64,000 nucleotides of DNA from the NCBI GenBank assembly GCA_023435705.1, contig JAEYRH010000013.1, positions 62,001 to 126,000 on the forward strand, in the 5' to 3' direction. The translations under genes were made by a program, and so were the position numbers. How positions within the stretch are numbered: position 1 is the first letter of the stretch; each line of letters starts with the position of its first letter. The notes beneath the pieces are model-generated. The model saw only the letters and a program-made list of their open reading frames with translations. It was not told the origin of the DNA and searched no databases. This document shows, piece after piece, positions 1 through 7,943 of this stretch. Source of the stretch: Bacillota bacterium (lineage in GTDB: Bacteria; Bacillota; Clostridia; Christensenellales; UMGS416).

Positions 1-137
1 GGTTTGTTGCCGATGTCATGGTGGTCGGTGATGGCGATGTGGGTCAGGCCTTTTTCCAACGCTGAGCGGCAGATCTGCCCGATGGCGGAGCGGCCGTCTC
101 CGGAAAAGGCGCTGTGCAAGTGATAGTCCATCCGCAT
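1..137 (-). CDS. PHP-domain metal-dependent phosphoesterase, N-terminal fragment
   Basis: Only the first 45 or so codons are inside the window; the gene runs off the left edge. The translation begins MRMDYHLHSAFSGDG and continues to AITDHHDIGN, which are the first two metal-binding motifs of PHP-domain phosphoesterases (HxHS...D and TDH). This superfamily includes histidinol phosphatases and nucleoside-bis-phosphate phosphatases; the substrate cannot be told from this fragment. The start at 137 is preceded on the minus strand by a GGAGG ribosome site about ten bases upstream. It is divergent from the transpeptidase fusion gene at 281. Confidence 0.8.
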   Translation of the reverse strand, partial: MRMDYHLHSAFSGDGRSAIGQICRSALEKGLTHIAITDHHDIGNK

Positions 138-280
138 TTCAAGGATGCCTCCGGTCTTTGTTGGTTTCAGTGTAACCCAACAGCGCTGCCTTGCGCAAGG
201 GCGGGGAGAGAAGCTAAGGTGTAAACGAAGCGAATTTGTCATAATGTGGTATAATTGCCCATAGGATAGGAGGGGCGTCT

Positions 281-1804
281 GTGCGAAGGTTTTTGAGGCC
301 GGCGGTTGTTATTTTGATCTCTGGCATGCTTGCGGCGTGCGCGCCGGGGCAGGCATCTGGTGCCGGCAACAGGGCTGACGCGACTCCACTGCCGTCCCAA
401 GGGGAGCTTATGATCGAGACGACTGTGCCCGACACCCCTGTGCCTACAGAAGAACTGCCCGAGTTACCGGTCATCACGGAAGCAATTGAGACTGCCGAAC
501 CGGCAGCTACCCCGCAAGTCACCGAAACACCTGAGGCTTTGCCTGCCAGCTTTGATGCCATGGTTTTACAGGGCTTGGCGGAGCGCTGGGCTGGCCGCCA
601 GGCCATCGTGGTCCGGGCGGACTCGGAGGATTCTCCGGAGGCAAACGTTTGGCTTTATGAACGAGTAGGTGACGGCTGGAAGGCTGCTGCCGGGCCCTGG
701 CCGGCAATGGTTGGGAAAAATGGCGTATCCAAGCAGCAGGAGGGTGATGGCAGAGCCCCCAGCGGTGTGTTTCTGTTGGGATCGGCCTTTGGCTGGGCCC
801 CCAGTCCTTCTGGTGCAACCTACCAGTATCGCAAGCTGGACAGTCGCGACCGGTGGGTGGATGAGGTCTCCTCACCATATTACAACCGGTGGGTGCGGGG
901 TTCTGCTTCCAAATGCGGCAGCGGCGAGGATTTGAAGACAATCGCGCAATATGAGCACGCGCTGATTGTCCACTACAATGATGCTGCCGAGGCGGGGTTG
1001 GGCAGTGCGATCTTCCTGCACGTCTGGCTGGGGCCGGGCAAGCCCACGCACGGCTGCACCGCCATGTCGGAGCAAAACATGGAGACGCTGCTGTGCTGGC
1101 TGGATTATTCGGCACGCCCGGTGCTGGTGCAAGGCACTGAGCAACAGATATCCAAGCTCATGGGGGAAGACTGGGGCATCGCCTGCCTGCCGGATGGCTG
1201 GGGTTATGTGGACGATTTCATTCCCGATGCACAGCTGGAGATCCGCTATTCCACCGCGAGCAACTTCACAGGCAAGCTGCTTGCCGGATATCAGTCGCCC
1301 CAGGCCGTGATGCGTCTGGATGCCATCGAGGCGCTTGCCCTGGCGGCAGCAGAATGGAAGGGGGACTCCATCGGGCTTCGCGTGTATGACGCATATCGCC
1401 CTCAGCAGGCCACCGACGCGATGATCGCCTGGGCAGAAGACCTTGCGGAAACCGCCACCAAGAAGGAGTATTATCCTGAACTTGACAAAGTGGACATACC
1501 TGGCCAATACGTGGCGAGGAAGTCAAACCATCGGCTGGGTGGCACAGTTGACCTGACGCTTGTGAACTGGAGCACGGGGAAGAACATCGATATGGGCGGG
1601 CCGTTTGATTTCTTTGGAAACCTGTCTGCCTATCGTTACAAGGGCCTGTCTGCCGCCCAGTCCAGCAACCGATCACTGCTCAGGTCAGTAATGATGGAGT
1701 TTGGGTTCGCTCCATATGATAAAGAGTGGTGGCATTTTGCCTATCCGACGGAGGGAGCTGGCGGCGACTTCACCATCCTGCCAAGAGAACGGGCCGCTCA
1801 TTGA
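281..1804 (+). CDS. Lipoprotein fusing an L,D-transpeptidase domain to a VanX/DdpX-type D,D-dipeptidase domain
   Basis: A 507-residue exported cell-wall enzyme. The first 20 residues form a lipoprotein signal ending in LAAC (lipid-anchored Cys20), followed by a Pro/Thr/Glu-rich linker to about residue 85. Residues ~90-285 look like a YkuD/YafK-type L,D-transpeptidase: His247 and THGC with catalytic Cys259. Residues ~308-500 match peptidase M15D (D-alanyl-D-alanine dipeptidase): SNHRLGGTVD supplies zinc ligands His417 and Asp424, and EWWH supplies Glu482 and His485. Both active sites look intact. The GTG start at 281 has GGAGGGG upstream at about 269. A TATAAT at 250-255 may be its -10 box, with no convincing -35. 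The pairing suggests one protein that both trims D-Ala-D-Ala and rearranges or uses L,D-bonds in peptidoglycan; the physiological role is inference. Confidence 0.85.
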   Translation: MRRFLRPAVVILISGMLAACAPGQASGAGNRADATPLPSQGELMIETTVPDTPVPTEELPELPVITEAIETAEPAATPQVTETPEALPASFDAMVLQGLAERWAGRQAIVVRADSEDSPEANVWLYERVGDGWKAAAGPWPAMVGKNGVSKQQEGDGRAPSGVFLLGSAFGWAPSPSGATYQYRKLDSRDRWVDEVSSPYYNRWVRGSASKCGSGEDLKTIAQYEHALIVHYNDAAEAGLGSAIFLHVWLGPGKPTHGCTAMSEQNMETLLCWLDYSARPVLVQGTEQQISKLMGEDWGIACLPDGWGYVDDFIPDAQLEIRYSTASNFTGKLLAGYQSPQAVMRLDAIEALALAAAEWKGDSIGLRVYDAYRPQQATDAMIAWAEDLAETATKKEYYPELDKVDIPGQYVARKSNHRLGGTVDLTLVNWSTGKNIDMGGPFDFFGNLSAYRYKGLSAAQSSNRSLLRSVMMEFGFAPYDKEWWHFAYPTEGAGGDFTILPRERAAH

Positions 1805-1860
1805 GCCATGAAGCATCTGGAAGGCCCCTGCAAACGGCGGGGGCCTTCAGGTTATGGCGG

Positions 1861-2127
1861 TTATGTATTGACGTAGTCCCTCTTTGGTTTGTTTTTTCGT
1901 GATTTTTCCTGTTTGCTGGCCGCTGCCGTGGTTGGCTTGTACTTTTTCGGCACATAAATGGTTTGCACGAAATTCTTCTCGTTGACGGCATCGACGCTGT
2001 TTTGATCCTGCGGCTCCTCTGTGCCCTGCACGGCTGCTTTTTCCGCTTTCTCCATGTTGCTGGTCTTCGCCTTTGCCAATGCCTTCCTGCGGCCCAGCGG
2101 CGACAGTGACATGATGCCTTTGCGCAT
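1861..2127 (-). CDS. Small basic protein of unknown function
   Basis: An 88-residue, lysine-rich, strongly basic protein with no signal peptide and no membrane segment. I do not recognise a family. It is supported as a real gene by a good ribosome site (GGGGAGG, eight bases before the ATG at 2127), an AT-rich promoter-like stretch on the minus strand at about 2159-2170, and a perfect 16-bp palindrome between that stretch and the ribosome site. The two longer minus-strand reading frames over the same DNA have no ribosome site. The C-terminal half (KKYKP..., KSRKNKPKRDY) could bind nucleic acid, but that is only composition. Confidence 0.6.
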   Translation of the reverse strand: MRKGIMSLSPLGRRKALAKAKTSNMEKAEKAAVQGTEEPQDQNSVDAVNEKNFVQTIYVPKKYKPTTAAASKQEKSRKNKPKRDYVNT

Positions 2128-2142
2128 GCGCGCACCTCCCCT

Positions 2143-2158
2143 GGATACGATCGTATCC
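2143..2158. promoter_or_regulatory. Perfect 16-bp palindrome, candidate operator
   Basis: GGATACGATCGTATCC is exactly self-complementary. It lies just upstream of the ribosome site of the small basic protein gene (minus strand) and downstream of the AT-rich -10-like sequence TATATA, so a bound protein would block its transcription. No regulator that would bind it is identifiable in the neighbourhood. Confidence 0.5.
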
Positions 2159-2333
2159 TATATATATTCCTTGAGTCATCATAAAGTGTCAGCCCCATTA
2201 TAGCGAACCTGTTACGGCTGCTTCCTTATTGACATAGGGCAAAAATTTGCATCAACCGATACGAAATACTTATCTACGGATAGATAATGTAAGAAAATTA
2301 AAGATATAGAAATCTAATCAAATTATAACTCAA

Positions 2334-2362
2334 TTTACATATAAAATTTCGTACTATATAAT
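2334..2362 (+). promoter_or_regulatory. Sigma-A type promoter of spo0A
   Basis: TTTACA at 2334-2339 and TATAAT at 2357-2362 are separated by 17 bases, inside a 200-bp AT-rich stretch. Predicted transcription would start near 2369 and give a leader of almost 100 bases before spo0A. Confidence 0.65.
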
Positions 2363-2393
2363 CATTATTGTTGGAAATAGATAAACGTCATAA

Positions 2394-2442
2394 TTCGACA
2401 TCAGACATAAAAGTAATTAATATGATGGCGAATTGTGTCGAA
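2394..2442 (+). promoter_or_regulatory. Two exact Spo0A-binding (0A) boxes upstream of spo0A
   Basis: TTCGACA at 2394-2400 is the reverse complement of the consensus 0A box, and TGTCGAA at 2436-2442 is the consensus in direct orientation. Both lie between the sigma-A promoter and the gene, as do the 0A boxes in the Bacillus subtilis spo0A control region, so Spo0A autoregulation is likely. I saw no convincing sigma-H promoter. Confidence 0.65.
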
Positions 2443-2465
2443 AACAAATAGCAGGAGGAAGCCGC

Positions 2466-3245
2466 ATGTCAGAAAAGGTACGGGTGCTCGTGGTGGATGA
2501 CAATGCTCAAATGCGCGACATGATGAGCGAGTGCATCAAAATGCAGGATTTCGCCGATGTTGTGGGTGAAGCCGGCAACGGTGTGGAGGCCGTGGAAAAA
2601 CTCCAGAAGCTTCAACCGGATATCATCATCCTTGACTTGATCATGCCGATGCTGGATGGCATCGGGGTTCTGGAAAAAATCCCAGAGCTCAAGATCAGGA
2701 AACCCCACATCATTGTGCTCTCCGCAATCGGCCATGAAAACATCATTCAGGAGGCCATGTCTCTTGGAGTGGAGTACTACATGGTCAAGCCCTTTGACAT
2801 GGACATCCTGTGCAAGCGCATCCGCGAGATCGGTCAGGAGAAGCAGAAGAGCGGTGAGAAGCGCATGTATCAGCCGCCGGCAAAAAGTGCAGCCCGTTCC
2901 CTGGATGAAGAAATCACGAGCATTTTTCTGACAATCGGCATTCCCGCACATATAAAAGGATACCACTTCCTGCGCGAAGCGGTGAAGATGGTGATCGATG
3001 ATTCTGAACTCATCAATAGTATTACCAAGGAGCTCTATCCCGGTGTGGCGCGGCGATACAACACCACAGCCAGCAAGGTGGAGCGGGCAATTCGCCACGC
3101 AATTGAGGTGGCCTGGACCAGAGGCCGCATTGAGAACATCAACAACATTTTCGGCTATAACATCTATACCAAGAACGACAAGCCCACCAACGGCGAGTTC
3201 ATTGCGCTGGTGGCGGATAAACTGCATATTGAGCGCACGGCATAG
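2466..3245 (+). CDS. spo0A: Stage 0 sporulation response regulator Spo0A
   Basis: Master transcription factor for entry into sporulation. The 259-residue protein has an N-terminal receiver domain with the acidic pair Asp11/Asp12, phosphoacceptor Asp57 (IIILDLIMP) and the conserved VKPFD lysine. The C-terminal DNA-binding domain is typical of Spo0A: a helix-turn-helix around YNTTASKVERAIRHAIEVAW and the end motif FGYNIYTKNDKPTNGEFI. The ATG at 2466 follows AGGAGG at 2453-2458; an in-frame upstream start at 2433 lacks a ribosome site. It is monocistronic, closed by a strong terminator. Its presence places the organism among endospore formers. Confidence 0.97.
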   Translation: MSEKVRVLVVDDNAQMRDMMSECIKMQDFADVVGEAGNGVEAVEKLQKLQPDIIILDLIMPMLDGIGVLEKIPELKIRKPHIIVLSAIGHENIIQEAMSLGVEYYMVKPFDMDILCKRIREIGQEKQKSGEKRMYQPPAKSAARSLDEEITSIFLTIGIPAHIKGYHFLREAVKMVIDDSELINSITKELYPGVARRYNTTASKVERAIRHAIEVAWTRGRIENINNIFGYNIYTKNDKPTNGEFIALVADKLHIERTA

Positions 3246-3263
3246 TCCGGCGCTCTTCGTTGG

Positions 3264-3301
3264 AAAGGCCCTTTCCCGTTGCAGCGGGAAAGGGCCTTTT
3301 T
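3264..3301 (+). terminator. Rho-independent terminator of spo0A
   Basis: A perfect 15-bp stem (3264-3278 with 3285-3299), loop TTGCAG, followed by a short T-run ending at 3301. Confidence 0.9.
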
Positions 3302-3403
3302 CGTGATTAGCCTCTGTTTGATCCATATAAACCAAAAAACCCGCTTTTCAGCGAGTTTGCATGCCAGGCGCCTTTCGGCATACAGAAATGCCCGGCAGGA
3401 CGA

Positions 3404-3432
3404 TATCAACGATTCAATATACATACTATAAT
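3404..3432 (+). promoter_or_regulatory. Possible promoter of the ABC exporter operon
   Basis: TATAAT at 3427-3432 with a weak TATCAA 17 bases upstream. It would give a leader of about 160 bases before the ATPase gene at 3600; I see no other gene in 3302-3599. An in-frame extension of the ATPase to 3447 lacks a ribosome site and family similarity. Confidence 0.4.
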
Positions 3433-3599
3433 ATACAAACGCCAGATTGTCAAGATATTTTTTGAAAATGGCCGAAAATCTGAGCTTGACCGTTTTGACT
3501 GTTCAAACTATTGCCTGGGTTTCATTTTTCACCGTTTACAGATCTTATGTGATTGATTATGATATCGACCTTGCGATCAAGTCTGGAGGTGGTGTTTTG

Positions 3600-4580
3600 A
3601 TGCAGATTGAGCTGGAGGGTGTCAACAAGACTTTCCGCGTGGCCAAGAGGCCGCCGGGATTTCTTGGTGCGGTGCGCGGCGCATTTATGCGGCAATACGA
3701 GCATGTGAAGGCGCTTGATGATGTGAGCTTTGCCATCGGTGAGGGGGAGTTGGTGGGCTACATCGGCCCGAATGGCGCGGGGAAATCCACATCTGTGAAA
3801 GTGATGAGCGGCATCCTTGTGCCGGACTCAGGGCAATGCCTGATTGACGGGCGAGTGCCATGGAAGGAGCGCACGGCCCATGTGGCCCGGATCGGTGTGG
3901 TGTTTGGTCAGCGAAGCCAGCTTTGGTGGGATGTGCCGGTGCTCGATTCGTTGGAATTGCTGAGAGACATCTATAGTGTGAAGGAGGCAGATTTCCGCCG
4001 AAGGCTTGATGATCTGGCTGGCGTGCTGGAGATCGGGCCGCTGCTCAAAACGCCGGTGAGGCAATTGAGCCTCGGCCAGAGGATGCGCTGCGAACTGGCA
4101 GCAGCGCTGCTGCATGGGCCGCGCATCTTGTTTCTGGATGAACCCACGATCGGGCTCGATGCCGTGTCAAAGCTGGCACTAAGGGCCTTCCTGAAGGACA
4201 TGAACGCCAAACAAGGCGTTACGATGATCCTGACAACCCATGACATGGATGATGTGGAGGCACTGTGCAGCCGGGTGATGGTGATTGGGCGGGGAAGCAT
4301 TCTGTATGACGGAGGTTTGGATGGCCTGAGGAGCCGGTATGCAAGGCTCCACCGCATCCGGGCTGAACTCATGGGCCCTTGCGCGATGGAAAGCCTGCCT
4401 GGCGCGGAAAGGGTGGAGTTGAACCAAAACGAGTGTGTGGTCTGGTTTGATCCTGAGATCACACCGGCCCACCGGTTGGTAGCAGCACTTGCATCATCTT
4501 GCCCCTTAAAAGATGTGGTGGTGGAGGAGCAGGATATCGATCAGATCATCGCCGCGATGTATCGGGAGATGGGGCTATGA
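3600..4580 (+). CDS. ABC transporter ATP-binding protein (COG4586 type)
   Basis: Energising subunit of an ABC-2 class exporter. The 326-residue protein has Walker A GPNGAGKST (~residues 60-68), the ABC signature LSLGQRMRCELA, Walker B ILFLDEPTIGLD and the switch histidine in TTHDMDD. A long N-terminal insertion before Walker A (FRVAKRPPGFLGAVRGAF) is typical of the uncharacterised COG4586 group rather than of NatA or DrrA. The ATG at 3600 has GGAGGTGG upstream at about 3585. The stop overlaps the next start (ATGA at 4577), so this and the two permease genes form one translationally coupled operon. The substrate is unknown. Confidence 0.9.
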   Translation: MQIELEGVNKTFRVAKRPPGFLGAVRGAFMRQYEHVKALDDVSFAIGEGELVGYIGPNGAGKSTSVKVMSGILVPDSGQCLIDGRVPWKERTAHVARIGVVFGQRSQLWWDVPVLDSLELLRDIYSVKEADFRRRLDDLAGVLEIGPLLKTPVRQLSLGQRMRCELAAALLHGPRILFLDEPTIGLDAVSKLALRAFLKDMNAKQGVTMILTTHDMDDVEALCSRVMVIGRGSILYDGGLDGLRSRYARLHRIRAELMGPCAMESLPGAERVELNQNECVVWFDPEITPAHRLVAALASSCPLKDVVVEEQDIDQIIAAMYREMGL

Positions 4581-5404
4581 AGCTGATGCGGGCCAGTATC
4601 TCTATCCTCAGGATCCAGTTAGTCTCCACACTGCAGTTTCGCGCGGCGGCCTGGGCAAAGATGAGCACGTTTGTGTTCTATGGTTTTGTGCACGTTGTCT
4701 TGATGCTGATCTTTTACCGGTATGGCGTGAACACCAGCGCGGGCGCACAAGCAGGCATGACAGCCGTGCAGGCTGTGAGCTACACGTGGCTTTTGCAGAT
4801 CATCGCCAGCCTGTTTCCTGTCATGGGGTCAGACAGTGAAATCAGGAATAAGATCATCAATGGCGACGTTGGTGTGGAGCTTTGCAGGCCGCTGGATTTG
4901 TATGCCCATTGGTTCAGCCGGGCGTTGGCGGCGAAGCTCTCACCCTTTCTGATGGGGTTGGTGCCGATCACGGTGGTCGCAATGCTGCTGCCTGCTCCAT
5001 ACAACTTGCAGCCGCCGGATTCGGCAGCGGGCTTGCTGGCCATGCTCCTTTGCCTGTGCACAGGGCTTTTCCTGTCTGGCTCCATCATCTGCCTGACCTA
5101 TGGGTTGATGCTGAACCTCAAATGGGGCGATGGGCCGGTGAACATCTTTCTGGTGATCACCGATGTATTGTCCGGCTCCTACCTGCCATTGCAGTTGTGG
5201 CCCGGTTGGGCGCAGGGCATTCTGGCCTGGCAACCGTTCGCCGGCCTGGCCGACCTGCCATTGCGGTTTTATGTGGGCACGATGGACCCCGGGCAGGTGT
5301 GGCAGGTGGCTGGTCTTCAACTATTGTGGACAGCAGTATTCATTCTTATCGGTAAGCTTCTGATGGGCCGGAGCCTCCGGCGCGTCGTGATACAGGGAGG
5401 TTGA
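4577..5404 (+). CDS. ABC-2 family exporter permease (COG4587 type)
   Basis: Integral membrane subunit, 275 residues, with about six hydrophobic segments. The motif INGDVGVELCRPLDLY after the second segment is characteristic of the COG4587 permease group that pairs with COG4586 ATPases. The ATG at 4577 overlaps the stop of the ATPase gene; longer in-frame starts would lie deep inside that gene and are not needed. It probably forms a heterodimer with the next gene product. Confidence 0.88.
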   Translation: MKLMRASISILRIQLVSTLQFRAAAWAKMSTFVFYGFVHVVLMLIFYRYGVNTSAGAQAGMTAVQAVSYTWLLQIIASLFPVMGSDSEIRNKIINGDVGVELCRPLDLYAHWFSRALAAKLSPFLMGLVPITVVAMLLPAPYNLQPPDSAAGLLAMLLCLCTGLFLSGSIICLTYGLMLNLKWGDGPVNIFLVITDVLSGSYLPLQLWPGWAQGILAWQPFAGLADLPLRFYVGTMDPGQVWQVAGLQLLWTAVFILIGKLLMGRSLRRVVIQGG

Positions 5405-5406
5405 AA

Positions 5407-6192
5407 ATGGGTGGGATCAAGCTCTATTTCAAATACATCCGCATCCAGCTGCTTGCCGGGCTGCAATACAAGGGCTGGCCGCTGCTGGTGCTTTCCACGC
5501 TTAGCGTGGTCGTGACCGAGCCCATCACGGTGTTTCTGCTTTTCTGGCGGTTTGGCAACGTGGGGGAGTGGACGGTGGAGCGGGTGATGCTGGTTTATGG
5601 GCTGGCAGTCACCAGCTTCGGATTGGCGGAGGTGTTTTCCAGGGGGTTCGACTATTTCCCCTGGCAGATCCGCACCGGCGAGTTCGACCGCATCTTGCTG
5701 CGGCCTCGCAACACCTTTTTGCAGATCGTAGCAGCCCGGTTCCACATCCACCGGATCGCCAGAGCAGCTGGTGGCCTTGCCATGGTGCTGTGGTCTCTTT
5801 CGCGGCTGGGGGTGCCGGCCACTGCGGCTAATATGGCTGTGCTCACGCTGGCGCTGGCTGGGGGGTACCTCACCTATACAGGAGTGTTTGTGTTTTCCTC
5901 TGCGGCGTCCTTCTGGACGATCCAGGCGTTGGATTGGATCTACATTTTCACCAACATCAGCTATCAGGTTGTGAAAAGCCCGCCGGAGCTGCTGCCCCGG
6001 TGGCTGAAGAATATGTTCATATACATTATGCCGATGATGGTGTTCTGCTATTTTCCGGCTGCGTCAGTTTGCGGATGGGGATTGCCGACGGTGCTGGGGT
6101 GGCTGGCGCTGCCTGCGGGCGTTGCATTTTTTGGGCTTTCGCTGTTAATGTGGAAGGTAGGGGTGCGGCATTATTCCAGCACCGGGAGTTGA
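5407..6192 (+). CDS. ABC-2 family exporter permease (COG3694 type)
   Basis: Second membrane subunit of the exporter, 261 residues, about six hydrophobic segments. The motif FSRGFDYFPWQIRTGEFDR followed by LLRP matches the COG3694 permease group. The ATG at 5407 has GGGAGG six bases upstream; a TTG at 5401 is too close to that ribosome site. Begins three bases after the preceding stop. No terminator is evident after it. Confidence 0.88.
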   Translation: MGGIKLYFKYIRIQLLAGLQYKGWPLLVLSTLSVVVTEPITVFLLFWRFGNVGEWTVERVMLVYGLAVTSFGLAEVFSRGFDYFPWQIRTGEFDRILLRPRNTFLQIVAARFHIHRIARAAGGLAMVLWSLSRLGVPATAANMAVLTLALAGGYLTYTGVFVFSSAASFWTIQALDWIYIFTNISYQVVKSPPELLPRWLKNMFIYIMPMMVFCYFPAASVCGWGLPTVLGWLALPAGVAFFGLSLLMWKVGVRHYSSTGS

Positions 6193-6213
6193 AACCTCAG
6201 CCTGCCAAAAAAA

Positions 6214-6253
6214 CCCTCACTCCCAACCCCCTCCCAAGGGATTGGGAGAGGAG
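6214..6253. repeat. Pyrimidine-rich/purine-rich intergenic hairpin element
   Basis: An asymmetric stretch, CCCTCACTCCCAACCCC, followed by the hairpin CTCCCAA-GGGA-TTGGGAG (6231-6248). It resembles in composition the short dispersed elements of the CCCTCACCCCTAACCCC kind seen between genes in many bacteria. Only one copy is in the window, so repetition is not demonstrated here. It directly precedes the ribosome site of the next gene. Confidence 0.35.
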
Positions 6254-6267
6254 GTAAAGGAGGATAA

Positions 6268-6801
6268 ATGATTCAAAGATCAACTCTTGCCACCATCGCC
6301 CGATCGGAAGCATTGAAATGTTACCACGGCTTTGTCATGGAAACCGAGCCTAACCTTGATCCGATTGTGCAACTGTTTCCACCATGGCCGCTTCGTGAAT
6401 GGGATGGTAAATGGTGTGCCGCATTTGTGTATTACTGCTGCAGATTGGCCGGGCTTGGTCTGCCGGTGCGATACCCTGATGATCGGGTTTCCTGTAACTT
6501 TGCCGGCTGCCTGGCTTGGGAGCAATGGGCCATGTTGCCGGAAACGGGCTTTTACCATAGGGCGGGCGAAGAGGGGTTTGTGCCAGAGGCCGGCGACATT
6601 GTGCTTTATGATGGTGTGTTTGACCCAGGCCCTCATGACCACATTGGTGTGGTGTTGGAAAACCGTGAGGCCTCCTTGCTGGTGGCTGAGGGGAACTACA
6701 ACAATGTGTCCGCAGTGCTTGAGAGGAAGAAAGATGTGCACATCCGGGCGTATCTCCGCATTCCTGACAGGTATACAGATGGGCAAGCAACTATTGTTTA
6801 G
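6268..6801 (+). CDS. CHAP-domain (NlpC/P60-fold) amidase-like protein
   Basis: A 177-residue protein that is essentially one CHAP domain, a cysteine peptidase/amidase fold usually used to cut peptidoglycan. The catalytic Cys lies in KWCAAFVYYCC (~residue 50), and the His in HDHIGVV (~residue 130) follows the usual GDIVLYD strand. There is no signal peptide or wall-binding domain, so it is either cytoplasmic, released by lysis, or acts on another gamma-glutamyl or amide substrate. GGAGG precedes the ATG at 6268 by four bases. No neighbour explains its role. Confidence 0.75.
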   Translation: MIQRSTLATIARSEALKCYHGFVMETEPNLDPIVQLFPPWPLREWDGKWCAAFVYYCCRLAGLGLPVRYPDDRVSCNFAGCLAWEQWAMLPETGFYHRAGEEGFVPEAGDIVLYDGVFDPGPHDHIGVVLENREASLLVAEGNYNNVSAVLERKKDVHIRAYLRIPDRYTDGQATIV

Positions 6802-6849
6802 TGTTTGAAAATGCTAGTACAATACGATACCAAATTATTCGTCTCAATA

Positions 6850-7929
6850 TCAAGTACTCAACAAAGCAAGCTTTTCCTGGATCCGCATCATCCATGCCGT
6901 GGACTCAATCTTCAACCCGTCGCCACCCTTGCGGGCTTCCCCCAACCCCATATGGCCGCCACCAACGAAGTATTTATCCTTGGCCTCGGTTACGTAAGCG
7001 GTGGGGAACTTCCACAGGCCATCCGCTGTACGAAAGCTGTCCAGGTGCTCAAGTATCCTCATGAACCACGCCGAACGGGCCATCACCGGGAAGCCCGCCA
7101 TCGCTTCCGCCCACCACACCACGCTTGTGTCGGGTGCGCCATTGGGTTCTGTCTCGAAGAACCGGGGCAGGTGCAGCGACCAGCCCATGCCGTAATACTT
7201 GTTTGGTGGCACGAAGATGAGCCCGTAACCCCAGGGCAGCCGCTGGTACCGTTCGTCCAGCACGCTGGTGAGGATGGCGTCAACCTTCTGCCGGTTATCC
7301 GGGGTGTCCAGCACCGGGGGCAGGTTTGCCCAGGCGAAAAGATCATAGACCAACGGATAGAGATACTTGCCATCAGGATAGAATTTCGGGTGGATCAGCG
7401 GGTGCATGCGGCGGGCTGTGGGGATTGCGGGGAACCCTGATGGGTCGGTATGGATATCAAACTCTCCATTGGCAGCAAACCAATGGGCCGAATCCAGCCG
7501 CTCCTGCAACACCATGGTCACAGCTTCGTGCCGGCAGCCCATCCCGTTCAGATATGACGCCAGAATGGTGTATTCCACCGGGTTCAGCCACGTGGGGTGC
7601 TCCAGAAGGTATATGAGGCGGTCCAGCGCTCGATGGTTGAATTGGGCCAGCCGTGGATCATCCTGCTCCCGCACACCGAATAGCAGCACCTTGCGCATGG
7701 CGTTTTCCAGGCAGGTGTCAAAGCTGTTGTGGATCACCGGTTTCTCGGCGACCTGAAGCAGGCACCCGATCCAATACTGCACTGTGGGCTGTGCCAGCAT
7801 TTCCACCCGAAATCGGTGGATCTCACCTTGCGGCGCGCCTAGCCGTTCGGCGGCCCAGATTGCGATGATCGGGTTGCCCTTCACCTTCAGCCATTCGAGA
7901 ATGTGAATGCGTTCTTTGTTGTCAAACAT
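6850..7929 (-). CDS. Protein of unknown function
   Basis: A 359-residue soluble protein with no signal peptide or membrane helix. The sequence is rich in Trp and aromatic residues with repeated helix pairs, somewhat like an alpha/alpha-toroid, but I do not recognise the family and would not assign an activity. The ATG at 7929 is preceded by AGCAGGTG on the minus strand. It begins 14 bases after the stop of the ATPase gene at 7944, so the two are probably one transcript, with this protein the second product. Confidence 0.7.
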   Translation of the reverse strand: MFDNKERIHILEWLKVKGNPIIAIWAAERLGAPQGEIHRFRVEMLAQPTVQYWIGCLLQVAEKPVIHNSFDTCLENAMRKVLLFGVREQDDPRLAQFNHRALDRLIYLLEHPTWLNPVEYTILASYLNGMGCRHEAVTMVLQERLDSAHWFAANGEFDIHTDPSGFPAIPTARRMHPLIHPKFYPDGKYLYPLVYDLFAWANLPPVLDTPDNRQKVDAILTSVLDERYQRLPWGYGLIFVPPNKYYGMGWSLHLPRFFETEPNGAPDTSVVWWAEAMAGFPVMARSAWFMRILEHLDSFRTADGLWKFPTAYVTEAKDKYFVGGGHMGLGEARKGGDGLKIESTAWMMRIQEKLALLST

Positions 7930-7943
7930 GGTGCACCTGCTTT

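Noticed and set aside
6805..7440. 211-codon plus-strand frame opposite the unknown 359-residue protein
   Set aside because: No ribosome site; the minus-strand frame is longer, with natural composition and operon context.
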